NCBI RefSeq assembly: GCF_004138295.1
Contig: NZ_SCFM01000007.1
Location: 62,001-126,000, forward strand
Source: Ectobacillus funiculus
Lineage (GTDB): Bacteria > Bacillota > Bacilli > Bacillales > Bacillaceae_G
DNA: 64,000 bases
Reading direction: 5' to 3'
The notes under the pieces were generated by a model. The model made no database searches. It was not told the origin of the DNA and worked only from the letters and a program-made list of their open reading frames with translations. Below, piece after piece: positions 1-8,547 of this stretch (position 1 is the stretch's first letter; each line of letters starts with the position of its first letter). The position numbers and the translations under genes are program-made.

Positions 1-518
1 GCCGTAACGATGTAAAAAGCGAGCACTGGAAGCACCGCACCGTTCATCGTCATCGAAACGGACATTCGGTCGAGCGGAATACCGTCAAACAAGATTTTCA
101 TATCTAAAATGGAATCGATAGCTACACCCGCTTTGCCGACATCACCAACAACGCGTGGATGATCTGAATCATAGCCGCGATGTGTTGCTAAATCAAAGGC
201 AACCGATAGTCCCTTTTGTCCCGCAGCTAGATTGCGTTTGTAAAAAGCATTGCTTTCCTCTGCAGTAGAAAAGCCCGCATATTGCCGAACCGTCCAGGGA
301 CGGTTTGTGTACATCAACGAGTACGGTCCGCGGTGATACGGAGCAAACCCCGGCTTACAGTCTAGATAATCTAATCCCTGAACATCCTGCTTTGTATAGA
401 ACGTTTTTATCTCAATTTTTTCATTAGATGTGTAGGCTACCGCAGCATTCCTTGTCTGCCAGTCTTCCTTTGCGAAGATGCTTGCAAAATCCAATTCGGT
501 AAAATTTGGCATTGTCAT
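1..518 (-). CDS. mutB: Methylmalonyl-CoA mutase large subunit, N-terminal part (cut by window edge)
   Basis: The reverse strand encodes the first ~172 residues of the catalytic (large) subunit of coenzyme B12-dependent methylmalonyl-CoA mutase, which interconverts methylmalonyl-CoA and succinyl-CoA. The visible part has the family's TIM-barrel entry, with a [13 protein letters not shown] stretch followed by an [13 protein letters not shown] segment, both typical of this subunit. The ATG overlaps the mutA TGA in an ATGA arrangement, and a GGAGGTGA ribosome binding site lies inside the end of mutA, so the two genes are translationally coupled. The cobalamin-binding C-terminus is beyond the window edge. 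The neighbouring bkd operon makes branched acyl-CoAs whose breakdown yields propionyl/methylmalonyl-CoA, so the context fits. Identification is firm; completeness cannot be judged. Confidence 0.93.
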   Translation of the reverse strand, partial: MTMPNFTELDFASIFAKEDWQTRNAAVAYTSNEKIEIKTFYTKQDVQGLDYLDCKPGFAPYHRGPYSLMYTNRPWTVRQYAGFSTAEESNAFYKRNLAAGQKGLSVAFDLATHRGYDSDHPRVVGDVGKAGVAIDSILDMKILFDGIPLDRMSVSMTMNGAVLPVLAFYIVT

Positions 519-2545
519 ACCATCACCTCCAGCTGATTTTGAAGATCAGATAGCAACGGAAGTATTTCCCCTGCTTCTTGTAAAAAATCACTCACTCCGT
601 TTTCCACAAGAAGTTGCTTTTCCTCTTCGGTACACTGCCCAATGGTGAATATATGTCCGGAATATCCAGATTGCACTATATTTGTAATCGCTTCCTTCAC
701 TGTACCTAAATCCCCCTCCAGAAACAGCGCAGCAGTTTCCGCTCGGGTCAGCACTGCAATCTCAGCGGTATTCCGCCCTGTTGAAACATGATATCCGCAT
801 GCTTCTAACATCGTTTTCACAAGAGAAGATAGTTCTTGACCTTTCGCCTCTGCTCCAATTTGCATGAGTAACGCATGAGGCTGTATTCCTGCTCGTTTCA
901 CATATTTTTCTGTTGCCCCGCGTAGTTTTTCAAATGGCTCAGCATCTCTCATAGATCGAATTGGCACAATCTTTTCCCCTGCTCCTGTAAACAGGGCAGT
1001 TATTTCACCAATTGTCGTACCGATAGAACAGGCACGCACGAGCTCATTGAGTGTTTGCTCATGATGCAGCGGCAGCTCTTGCCTCATATATTCTTTCAGC
1101 AGCCGCTGCTCCTTGTATGCAATTATCTCAGATACACGACGCTGCACCTTTTCCACTAGTTGTCCGTACTTCTCGACTTCTCTTAGCTCATCTTGCTTTA
1201 CATATACGTTTGTTCCGACAATCTTTTGCTCAAGCGCTGTAATGTTTCGGTAACGCTGCTTAGCAATTTCTGCGATGCTTGTTTGCAGCCATCCTTGCTG
1301 TAAAGATGCACTCATGCCGCCCTTTGTTTCAATTTCCTGAAACAGCTTCCACGCCTTTTCGGCAAGCTGCTCCGTTATTGCCTCAACATAATAAGAGCCG
1401 CTTGCAGGATCTAACACCTTTGACAGATGCGATTCCCCGCACAAAATGTGCTGAATGTTTCTTGCCCAGCGTTCGCCGTTTTCCTCTGAAATACTAGCTG
1501 CTTCGTTGTATGTACTCACGTGGAGAGTGTCTGTCCCGCCTATTATTGCAGAAAATGCCTCTGTTGTGGTGCGAAGAAGATTAACATGGTGGTCGTACAA
1601 TGTTTTTGTACGTTTTGATGTGCGTGTATGAAGATGAATGGTGGTTTCCTTTGCTCCGAAGCTCTCCGCTGCCTTTTTCCAAAGTACACGGATTGCGCGA
1701 AGCTTTGCGATTTCCATAAATAGCTGTGTTCCTACAGAAAAACTAAAGGTCATCTGACGGCATATATCGTCTGCCGTTATCCCTCGCTTGATGCCCTCAC
1801 GAACATATTGGACAGCAGTCGCAAGCGCTGCCGCCAATTCTTGAACGGCATTCGCCCCGGCATTGTGATACCCGTCCGTCCGTACAAAAATCGTTCGAAC
1901 TGTCGGCAGATGCTGCTTCGTCCATTTTACTGTGCCTGCAATTGCATCAAAGCTTTGCTGGAGCGTAAACGGTATATATCCTTCCTCTGCAAGACAACCG
2001 AGCGGGTCAGCTCCAATCGTTCCTGAAAGTGATGAGCCGCTTTGCTTGCTGTAAGCTGCTGCGATCGCAAGCATCGGCATTGCCCAATAGCCCGTATAAA
2101 GGAGGAATGGATGCCTCTCTAATGGTACTCCTTGCAATACATGCTCGAAATCAGATACACAATTGATTGGAGCTCCTGCCTGCAGCACCTCATTCGGAAG
2201 TGCCATATCAGAATCTTTTCCTTGCCGCGTAGCTTTATCAAGCAGCACATGCAAAACGCTCTGTCCGTGCTCAATCGCCTGCAGCACCTTTTGATTTGTT
2301 TCATCCAAGCTATTTCCAACAAGCTCCTGCGCAATCGTATCTCTGTATATAGGGAATAAGCTTGCAGCTTGCGTAAATCTTGCAGACTGTGCATCTTCTT
2401 TTGTATACAAAGGCTTTAACGTAATATTCTCATACGTATCAGTGAAAATGCTATCCAAGGCTGCTCCCTTTAAAGTTTTTTCAGCAAGCTGCTTCCATGC
2501 CTCGTAGCTAACATTCTCAAACTCCTGAAACGTGCCTTTCTCCAT
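515..2545 (-). CDS. mutA: Methylmalonyl-CoA mutase small subunit
   Basis: A 676-residue homologue of the methylmalonyl-CoA mutase small subunit, the non-catalytic partner in the heterodimer. An N-terminal mutase barrel domain is followed by a C-terminal B12-domain-like fold (about residues 555-676). That last domain lacks the DxHxxG cobalamin-ligand motif, as is usual for the small subunit, so catalysis should rest on MutB. A GGGGGCGAAGG ribosome binding site precedes the ATG. A TATAAT hexamer lies about 80 bases upstream, but no good -35 box is seen. It sits about 2.7 kb downstream of bkdB on the same strand, with a NUDIX gene and two small units between, so it probably has its own promoter. 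Confidence 0.93.
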   Translation of the reverse strand: MEKGTFQEFENVSYEAWKQLAEKTLKGAALDSIFTDTYENITLKPLYTKEDAQSARFTQAASLFPIYRDTIAQELVGNSLDETNQKVLQAIEHGQSVLHVLLDKATRQGKDSDMALPNEVLQAGAPINCVSDFEHVLQGVPLERHPFLLYTGYWAMPMLAIAAAYSKQSGSSLSGTIGADPLGCLAEEGYIPFTLQQSFDAIAGTVKWTKQHLPTVRTIFVRTDGYHNAGANAVQELAAALATAVQYVREGIKRGITADDICRQMTFSFSVGTQLFMEIAKLRAIRVLWKKAAESFGAKETTIHLHTRTSKRTKTLYDHHVNLLRTTTEAFSAIIGGTDTLHVSTYNEAASISEENGERWARNIQHILCGESHLSKVLDPASGSYYVEAITEQLAEKAWKLFQEIETKGGMSASLQQGWLQTSIAEIAKQRYRNITALEQKIVGTNVYVKQDELREVEKYGQLVEKVQRRVSEIIAYKEQRLLKEYMRQELPLHHEQTLNELVRACSIGTTIGEITALFTGAGEKIVPIRSMRDAEPFEKLRGATEKYVKRAGIQPHALLMQIGAEAKGQELSSLVKTMLEACGYHVSTGRNTAEIAVLTRAETAALFLEGDLGTVKEAITNIVQSGYSGHIFTIGQCTEEEKQLLVENGVSDFLQEAGEILPLLSDLQNQLEVMV

Positions 2546-2678
2546 CCCTTCGCCCCCTTTGTCCTTACTCGGTCCAAAATCGCAAAAAGATTAAATATCT
2601 AAAATTATCCTATATTTACAATTATTATAACATAGTATGGAAAATAAATGGAAATTACATCAAACTGTCGAGAAAGAA

Positions 2679-2705
2679 AGAAAAGCGGACAGTGTCCGCT
2701 TTTCT
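2679..2705 (-). terminator. Rho-independent terminator after the NUDIX gene
   Basis: The stretch is a near-perfect hairpin with arms AGAAAAGCGGACA and TGTCCGCTTTTCT that includes the NUDIX stop codon. On the reverse strand it is followed by a T/C-rich tract. It isolates the NUDIX gene from mutA. Confidence 0.7.
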
Positions 2706-3168
2706 ACCCATTCTTTCTTCCCAACAATGCATATGCCTCCACCATTCGTTTATGAGAACCAACCATATCCTCTGGCAGCTTATGAATGTCGAAGAATTGC
2801 AGCGCGTAGGCTTCGCTCCGATTCACCGTAAGCTCTCCCTCATAGGCATGTGTATAATACGTTGCCGTTACAGTTTGAAATTCATCTCCATTAGCTAACT
2901 TCACAAAATAATTGGGTCCCGAATAGACATCCAGGAGTTGCAGCTGTTGCACCTGCATACCCGTTTCCTCAAATACCTCGCGCCGAGCTGTATCCTCGGG
3001 AGATTCCCCAAGTTCCATCAAGCCCCCTGGAAGTCCCCATCTGCCGCGCGGTTCTGTGCGCTGCTGCAGCAGCACATGCTCTTTCTCATCCAGCAAAAGC
3101 ACAACTGCGCCAAAAAGGATGAGCGGCCTATGTCCGACAAGCTTTCGTAATTCCTCTACATATCCCAT
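2704..3168 (-). CDS. NUDIX hydrolase
   Basis: A 154-residue NUDIX hydrolase, predicted to cleave a nucleoside diphosphate linked to another moiety. The NUDIX box is intact around residues 47-70: GGLMELGESPEDTARREVFE followed directly by ETG, matching GX5EX7REUXEEXGU with its metal-binding glutamates. The N-terminus (GYVEELRKLVGHRPLIL) resembles the ADP-ribose pyrophosphatase/MutT-like cytosolic group common in Bacillus, but the substrate cannot be read from sequence. It is a single-gene unit with its own hairpin terminator, facing the same way as mutA. Nothing in the context points to a shared pathway. Confidence 0.85.
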   Translation of the reverse strand: MGYVEELRKLVGHRPLILFGAVVLLLDEKEHVLLQQRTEPRGRWGLPGGLMELGESPEDTARREVFEETGMQVQQLQLLDVYSGPNYFVKLANGDEFQTVTATYYTHAYEGELTVNRSEAYALQFFDIHKLPEDMVGSHKRMVEAYALLGRKNG

Positions 3169-3319
3169 ATCTGTAAGCCTTTCTGTTTACTCGTATTACG
3201 AGTTGATTTGTATACCTTCTCTTCTATTTTATTATGAGTTGTCCTTTTTTGACTTTATAATTTTTTCTTCTCCTCATTGAAAATATTTCATATACATATG
3301 GAAAAAGGAGGGGGAACTT

Positions 3320-3472
3320 GTGGCTTATCTTTACTCAAAAGGCTGGTATATTCAGCAGTTAAAAGCTATTGGGATTTCAAAATTTGAACAAAAGAAGCTT
3401 GAACTGTATAAAACGCATGTTATCGCCAATTTATATCGTATTCATATAGAGGAAAAGGAAAAGGAGCAATAA
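3320..3472 (+). CDS. DUF2639 (YflJ-like) small protein
   Basis: A 50-residue protein starting at GTG behind a strong AAAGGAGGGGG ribosome binding site. It begins VAYLYSKGWYIQQLKAIGI and continues with KLELYKTHVIANLYR, a pattern I recognise from the DUF2639/YflJ family of small Bacillus proteins of unknown role. Mostly helical and charged, with no membrane segment. The stop codon TAA is the first three bases of a TAAAGAAAACTCGCC hairpin that must act as its terminator. Confidence 0.7.
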   Translation: MAYLYSKGWYIQQLKAIGISKFEQKKLELYKTHVIANLYRIHIEEKEKEQ

Positions 3473-3504
3473 AGAAAACTCGCCGCAATTGGCGAGTTTT
3501 CTTT
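3471..3504. terminator. Bidirectional terminator sharing the stem of the dispersed repeat
   Basis: Perfect 14-bp stem AAAGAAAACTCGCC / GGCGAGTTTTCTTT with a six-base loop, A-rich on one side and T-rich on the other. It lies between the converging DUF2639 gene and the membrane-protein gene. The left arm is identical to the left end of the dispersed repeat found across the window. Confidence 0.8.
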
Positions 3505-3781
3505 ATTGTAAAATCCGTAAATATACCCAAAGCCAAACAGCATTGGATGTCCATAAGCAGGAGAAGAAAGTAAGAAGAAACGCATGATGTAACCGCCTTC
3601 TATAGGAATAGGCAACAGAAAAGGAAAAGAAGAGGAACAAGCCAAAGCCGAGACAGCGGAGCGCGTTTTCATAGGTGAGCGAAGCATTCAGTTCCAAATG
3701 AACAGCTATAAAAATCGCTTTGTAAAGTGCGTATACCACAGCTGTTAGGATATAAAATATAGCTATTTTCCACATTTTCAT
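3503..3781 (-). CDS. Small membrane protein, unknown
   Basis: A 92-residue protein with about three hydrophobic segments (residues ~4-20, ~40-57 and ~65-85) and a basic YRRR loop between the second and third. I chose the ATG giving MKMWKIAIFY because GGGGGGAG lies seven bases upstream; a longer open frame exists but has no ribosome binding site. I do not recognise the family. It converges on the DUF2639 gene with a shared terminator between them. Confidence 0.6.
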   Translation of the reverse strand: MKMWKIAIFYILTAVVYALYKAIFIAVHLELNASLTYENALRCLGFGLFLFFSFSVAYSYRRRLHHAFLLTFFSCLWTSNAVWLWVYLRILQ

Positions 3782-4359
3782 ATATACTCCCCCCATGAGA
3801 CAGCAAACAAGAGACATACCGCCTCAGATTTACTAGCGATTCCATCAACGTATCCCAACCGTAAGCTTCACTATTGCCCCTCTAAAGTTAATATCCCTCT
3901 CTCCCTATTTCTAATTTATGAAATAAGATTTATTAATTTGTACAAATTTGTATTTTCTACATATATAATGAAATTCCTTTTGAAAACTAGCTTTTCTTCC
4001 ATGTCACCTCTACTTGTTTACTGAGAATTTTCATTTCAACAAAGGTTGATTCTCATGAGGATCCTACTAGTGATGCTGATAATCATTTTTTTATGAGCAA
4101 AATTCAAAACAGAAGAATCACAGCGCATCATTTGTAAGATACTTGTAATCCTTCTCTTGATTAAATGTGTTACTATAACAGAGTATCTGTAATTTCTTGT
4201 TTAATGTGAAACTCGCTGCGCTGATTGGCGAGCCCTGCTCCTCGGGCGAAGATAGCAACGTAGTTGCACTTACAGTGTAAAGCTAATCGTAGTCCTTTTA
4301 TCAATAGGAGTAATTCATTAAGTCTGTGTACATATTTGCAATGGAGGAATAAAGGAACA
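3782..4359. other. Intergenic region with partial repeat and Fur-like sequences
   Basis: No convincing gene. An AT-rich stretch at 4022-4092 carries degenerate Fur-like pieces (TGAGAATTTTCA, TGATTCTCA, TGATAATCAT), but no iron gene follows. A truncated copy of the dispersed repeat occupies 4205-4282. The ribosome binding site of the lysozyme-like gene is at the right end. Confidence 0.5.
4205..4282 (+). repeat. Dispersed repeat, internally deleted copy
   Basis: The left arm (AACTCGCTGCGCTGATTGGC, then GCCC...GGGCGAAGA and GCAACGTAGTTGCAC) is joined directly to the right-end motif TTACAGTGTAAAG. The central AAATTTCC hairpin module is missing. The copy lies about 80 bases before the lysozyme-like gene. 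Confidence 0.7.
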
Positions 4360-5139
4360 ATGATAAAAAAGCTAATCTTTTCTTTTTTCGTTCTTCTCTT
4401 ATTACTCATCCCTTTTATTTCTTTCGGACTCGGAGGAAGCGAACTCAAACACACACTAAACCGTTATCTTTCTTCTATCTTTCTAAAAGATACAGCAAAA
4501 GTGTTATCCTACCAGCCGAGTATCGAAAAAGAGCTCGATAAGTATAATTTAACCGAGTTTACTCCTTTGCTGTTAGCCATTATGTATCAGGAGAGCGGGG
4601 GAGAAGGCAATGACCCCATGCAAGCCTCTGAATCGGCTGGACTAAAAAGAAATGAAATCCAAGACGCCTCTCTCAGCATTCAACAAGGGGTATTCCATTT
4701 TTATCAAATGTATACGCTTGGAGTAAAAGAGCATGTAGACATGGAAACGATTATACAAAGCTATAACATGGGGCCGGGATATATCCACTATGTGGCCGCA
4801 AATGGCTTTAAGCATAGCGAGAAACTTGCAAAAGATTATTCAAAAATGCAGGTGGACGATCATCCAGATTTGTATACCTGCGGCGGATTTAAAGGGAATT
4901 TCCGTTATCCGTATTGCTTCGGGGATTTTACCTATGCTACAAAAGTACAAAAAAAAATCACCCTGATGGAGAAGGTGCTGAAGAGTACTTCTTATGTAAG
5001 GATGAGCTTAGAAATCGTCTTATTTAGCGTGAAACATACAAAAAACCAAGGTACAACCTTGGTTTTTTGTATTTGTTGTCACAGACTACGAAAAACTTTG
5101 TATATCTTACACCACAAGATGGGATTTCCTACAGTATAA
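4360..5139 (+). CDS. Lysozyme-like (CwlT N-terminal type) cell-wall hydrolase
   Basis: A 259-residue protein with an N-terminal signal anchor (MIKKLIFSFF then a leucine-rich run) and a lysozyme-like domain of the bacteriophage-type/CwlT-N group. It has AIMYQESGG (catalytic Glu), DPMQASES and a YNMGPGYIHYV motif, all typical of that muramidase fold. It should cleave peptidoglycan outside the membrane. The start was chosen at the ATG behind GGAGG/AAAGGA. The last ~45 residues look foreign: the coding frame runs through a perfect 12-bp terminator hairpin at 5041-5067, so the original stop was probably lost by a small frameshift near 4990-5030. No related gene is adjacent. Confidence 0.8.
   Translation: MIKKLIFSFFVLLLLLIPFISFGLGGSELKHTLNRYLSSIFLKDTAKVLSYQPSIEKELDKYNLTEFTPLLLAIMYQESGGEGNDPMQASESAGLKRNEIQDASLSIQQGVFHFYQMYTLGVKEHVDMETIIQSYNMGPGYIHYVAANGFKHSEKLAKDYSKMQVDDHPDLYTCGGFKGNFRYPYCFGDFTYATKVQKKITLMEKVLKSTSYVRMSLEIVLFSVKHTKNQGTTLVFCICCHRLRKTLYILHHKMGFPTV
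5041..5067 (+). terminator. Intrinsic terminator lying inside the 3' end of the lysozyme-like frame
   Basis: Perfect 12-bp stem AAAAACCAAGGT / ACCTTGGTTTTT with a three-base loop and a T run. It is placed where a terminator for this gene would be expected, yet the open frame continues 70 bases past it. Confidence 0.75.
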
Positions 5140-5205
5140 TAAAAACCATCACAACTTGCTTACCCTTCTCATAGAGTTGCTGTAGGGCAAACTTCATGTT
5201 CATTC

Positions 5206-6516
5206 TTAGTAGATCGGTGTATGTTCTTCCGATGTATTCTCCAAAATCTCTTTCACACGCGCTAAAAACTTTCCGCAAATTAAGCCGTCTAGTACACGAT
5301 GATCGAGAGATAGACAAAGATTGACCATGTCACGAATCGCTAACATGTTTCCATTTACAACGACAGGACGCTTTACAATTGTCTCAATCTGTAAAATTGC
5401 CGCCTGCGGATAATTGATAATCCCCATCGATTGAACAGAACCGAATGAGCCTGTGTTGTTGACTGTAAATGTTCCGCCCTGCATATCGTCTGGCTTTAAG
5501 CTTTTCGTTCGTACTTTCCGCGCAAGTTCGGAAATATCACGAGCGATTCCCTTAATCGTTTTCTCATCCGCGTGCTTAACAACAGGAACAAACAGCTCAT
5601 TTTCTGTTGCTACCGCAATGGATATGTGAACATCCTTTTTCTGAATAACTGCATCTCCCGCCCACATCGAATTTACTTGCGGGAATTCTTTCAAGGCTTG
5701 CGCTACTGCTTTTACAAAAAACGCAAAATATGTCAGGTTGAAACCTTCACGCTGCTTAAATTCATCCTTGATGCGGTCACGATAGGTCACTAGATTCGTT
5801 ACATCCACCTCAATCATCATCCAAGCATGAGGAATTTCCTGTTTGCTGCGGAGCATATTCGCAGCAATCGTCTTGCGTACACCCGACACAGGAATGACCG
5901 CATCACCTTTCATGGCTGGTACAACCACCGCTCGAGGCAGCACCTTTGTTTCAGCAGCCTTTGGCTTATGCTCCTTCTTTGGTTCTTGTGGCACCGCAGG
6001 CTCTGGCGCGACTGCCTGCAGCACAGGCTCTGGTACTTCTGCTTGTGGAATTGGGATATTTCCTAATTCTACTAGTTTCAGTAAATCCTTTCGCGTAATG
6101 CGCCCGTTTAGTCCGGTACCGCGCACCTGAGCTAAATCAATATTATGCTCCTGTGCAAGCCTTAATACAGCCGGAGAATAGCGAGCTGCTTTGACTGGTG
6201 TTTGTGTATCCATACTTTCCTGAATGCCTGCCGTTGCCGCTTCAGCAGATTGTGAAGAAATTTCCTTCTCAATTTCCTCTATCTCCATGATACAAATCGT
6301 TTCGCCAACTAAAAGCGTATCTCCTTCACTTGCAACTAATTCTTGAATCACACCTTCAAAGGACGATGGGATTTCTGCGTTTACTTTATCTGTCATTACC
6401 TCAGCCAGCGGGTCATACTTCTTCACATGATCTCCTACGGACACAAGCCATCTGCTAATCGTGCCTTCTGTTACGCTCTCACCGAGCTGAGGCATTGTAA
6501 TTTTTTCACGAGCCAT
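5206..6516 (-). CDS. bkdB: Branched-chain 2-oxoacid dehydrogenase E2 (lipoamide acyltransferase)
   Basis: The 436-residue E2 core of the branched-chain 2-oxoacid dehydrogenase complex. It transfers the acyl group from the lipoyl arm to CoA. Domains in order: a lipoyl domain with the lipoylated lysine in EVMTDKVNAE (about residue 44); a proline/alanine/lysine-rich hinge; a peripheral subunit-binding domain (YSPAVLRLAQEHNIDLAQV, ~114-150); a second linker; and the acyltransferase domain ending in the catalytic SLDHRVLDG. Full length for the family. It is the last gene of the bkd operon, 17 bases after bkdAB, with a GGGAGGGA ribosome binding site. Products include isobutyryl-, 2-methylbutyryl- and isovaleryl-CoA. 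Confidence 0.96.
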   Translation of the reverse strand: MAREKITMPQLGESVTEGTISRWLVSVGDHVKKYDPLAEVMTDKVNAEIPSSFEGVIQELVASEGDTLLVGETICIMEIEEIEKEISSQSAEAATAGIQESMDTQTPVKAARYSPAVLRLAQEHNIDLAQVRGTGLNGRITRKDLLKLVELGNIPIPQAEVPEPVLQAVAPEPAVPQEPKKEHKPKAAETKVLPRAVVVPAMKGDAVIPVSGVRKTIAANMLRSKQEIPHAWMMIEVDVTNLVTYRDRIKDEFKQREGFNLTYFAFFVKAVAQALKEFPQVNSMWAGDAVIQKKDVHISIAVATENELFVPVVKHADEKTIKGIARDISELARKVRTKSLKPDDMQGGTFTVNNTGSFGSVQSMGIINYPQAAILQIETIVKRPVVVNGNMLAIRDMVNLCLSLDHRVLDGLICGKFLARVKEILENTSEEHTPIY

Positions 6517-6533
6517 TGTTGTCCCTCCCCCGA

Positions 6534-7517
6534 TTAAAATTCCGCAAGCTCGCGCATCGCTTTTTCAATTTTGTCCGGGTTTACCATGAAGAACTTCTCC
6601 ATCGGCGGTGCGTACGGCATTGCTGGTACATCTGGCCCTGCGAGACGCTTAATCGGAGCATCTAATTCAAATAAGCAATGTTCTGCAATGATTGCCGCAA
6701 CCTCGCTCATGACACTGCCCTCTTTATTATCCTCTGTCACAAGGAGCACCTTTCCCGTTTTGGACGCAGCTTCAATAATCGCTTCTTGGTCAAGTGGGTA
6801 TACTGTGCGCAAATCAAGAATATGAGCGCTGATTCCGTCCTGCGCCAATTTCTCAGCTGCTTGCAGCGCAAAATGCACGCATAAGCCGTATGTGATCACA
6901 GTAATGTCCTCACCCTCGCGCTTCACATCTGCTTTACCAATCGGCAGTACATAATCTGTATCCGGCACCTCGCCTTTTATGAGGCGATAGGCGCGCTTAT
7001 GTTCAAAAAACAGTACAGGATCCGCATCGCGAATCGCTGCCTTTAACAAGCCTTTTGCATCATATGGAGTGGAGGGAATCACAATTTTCAAACCCGGCTG
7101 ATTCGCGAAAACTGCTTCTACAGATTGCGAGTGATAAAGTGCACCGTGCACACCTCCGCCAAATGGAGCACGGATTGTGACTGGACAAGTCCAGTCATTG
7201 TTAGAACGGTAGCGAACTTTTGCCGCCTCGGAAATAATTTGGTTTACAGCGGGCATGATAAAGTCAGCAAATTGCATTTCCGCAACGGGGCGCATCCCGT
7301 ACATTGCTGCACCGATTGCTACGCCGGCGATGGCAGATTCCGCAAGCGGCGTATCCATAACACGCTCCTCGCCAAAAGCATCATATAAACCTTGCGTCGC
7401 TTTAAATACGCCGCCCTTTCGTCCTACGTCCTCCCCTAGCACAAATACGCGTCCGTCTCGCTCCATTTCCTCGCGCATCGCCATTGTAATAGCATCAATA
7501 AAAGATATTACCGCCAT
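6534..7517 (-). CDS. bkdAB: Branched-chain 2-oxoacid dehydrogenase E1 beta
   Basis: The 327-residue beta subunit of the thiamine-diphosphate-dependent E1 decarboxylase. It carries the family hallmarks GEDVGRKGGVF near the N-terminus, the MQFADFIMPAVNQI segment and a C-terminal transketolase-like half (LVTEDNKEGSVMSEVAA). With the alpha subunit it decarboxylates the 2-oxoacids of valine, leucine and isoleucine. It lies 15 bases after bkdAA and 17 before bkdB, clearly in the same operon. Confidence 0.96.
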   Translation of the reverse strand: MAVISFIDAITMAMREEMERDGRVFVLGEDVGRKGGVFKATQGLYDAFGEERVMDTPLAESAIAGVAIGAAMYGMRPVAEMQFADFIMPAVNQIISEAAKVRYRSNNDWTCPVTIRAPFGGGVHGALYHSQSVEAVFANQPGLKIVIPSTPYDAKGLLKAAIRDADPVLFFEHKRAYRLIKGEVPDTDYVLPIGKADVKREGEDITVITYGLCVHFALQAAEKLAQDGISAHILDLRTVYPLDQEAIIEAASKTGKVLLVTEDNKEGSVMSEVAAIIAEHCLFELDAPIKRLAGPDVPAMPYAPPMEKFFMVNPDKIEKAMRELAEF

Positions 7518-7531
7518 AAGATGGTTCCCCC

Positions 7532-8530
7532 TTATTCCCCGTATACGTATCGCAGCGCAGCTTCAGGATCTGCGTAAGGAGCTTGCTCTGCATACTCTGT
7601 AGCTTCATTTATAATTGTTGTGATTTCATCCAGCAGCTGCTGTTCTGTCTCATCTGTCAATATGCCGGCTTCTCTCAGATAGAGAGCAAAGGTGTGAACC
7701 GGATCGTTTTTCTTTGCCTCCGTTACTTCCTCCTTCGTCCGGTACACGAGGTCATCATCATCGCTTGAGTGCGCCGTTAAACGATAGCAGACAGTTTCAA
7801 TTAAGGTTGGGCCTTCTCCCCTGCGTGCACGATCAGCAGCTTCCTTCACAACGCGGTAGACCTCAAGCGGATCATTTCCATCTACCGTATATCCTGGCAT
7901 CCCATACCCAATTGCACGATCTGATACATTTTTACATGCTAATTGCTTTTCAACCGGTATAGAAATTGCATATTTATTATTTTCACACATAAAAATAACA
8001 GGAAGCTTATGCACACCGGCAAAGTTTGCTCCTTCGTGAAAGTCTCCTTGATTCGAAGAGCCTTCTCCGAACGTTACAAAGGTGACCAAATCTTTTCCGT
8101 CTAATCGTCCGGCAAGCGCAATGCCAACTGCATGAGGCACCTGGGTTGTTACCGGGGAAGATCCGGTAACGATGCGATTTTTCTTTTGTCCAAAGTGACC
8201 CGGCATCTGCCGGCCGCCGGAGTTTGGATCCTCCGCCTTCGCAAACGCAGACAGCATAAGCTCCTTTGCGGTCATACCAAATGTTAACACAACGCCCATA
8301 TCGCGGTAATACGGTAAGATATAATCTTTATCCTGATCGAGTGCAAATGCAGCTCCCACCTGTGCTGCTTCCTGTCCTTGACACGAAACAACAAATGGGA
8401 TTTTCCCAGCGCGGTTTAATAACCACATCCGTTCGTCAATTTTGCGTGCCAATAGCATCGTCCGATACATATCTAATACCGTTTCATTCGTCAAGCCAAG
8501 CTCTTCATGACGCAATGTATTTTGAATCAT
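7532..8530 (-). CDS. bkdAA: Branched-chain 2-oxoacid dehydrogenase E1 alpha
   Basis: The 332-residue alpha subunit of E1, which binds thiamine diphosphate and carries out decarboxylation. A GEGSSNQGDFHEGANFAG segment matches the ThDP/Mg-binding motif. YRLTAHSSDDDD matches the mobile active-site loop. The start is the ATG eight bases after GGGAGG; a TTG one codon upstream is too close to that site. The gene is tightly spaced between lpdV and bkdAB. Confidence 0.96.
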   Translation of the reverse strand: MIQNTLRHEELGLTNETVLDMYRTMLLARKIDERMWLLNRAGKIPFVVSCQGQEAAQVGAAFALDQDKDYILPYYRDMGVVLTFGMTAKELMLSAFAKAEDPNSGGRQMPGHFGQKKNRIVTGSSPVTTQVPHAVGIALAGRLDGKDLVTFVTFGEGSSNQGDFHEGANFAGVHKLPVIFMCENNKYAISIPVEKQLACKNVSDRAIGYGMPGYTVDGNDPLEVYRVVKEAADRARRGEGPTLIETVCYRLTAHSSDDDDLVYRTKEEVTEAKKNDPVHTFALYLREAGILTDETEQQLLDEITTIINEATEYAEQAPYADPEAALRYVYGE

Positions 8531-8547
8531 CAATGTCCCCTCCCAAA

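Noticed and set aside
5572-6130. Several plus-strand frames inside bkdB
   Set aside because: Antisense shadows of a well-identified gene.
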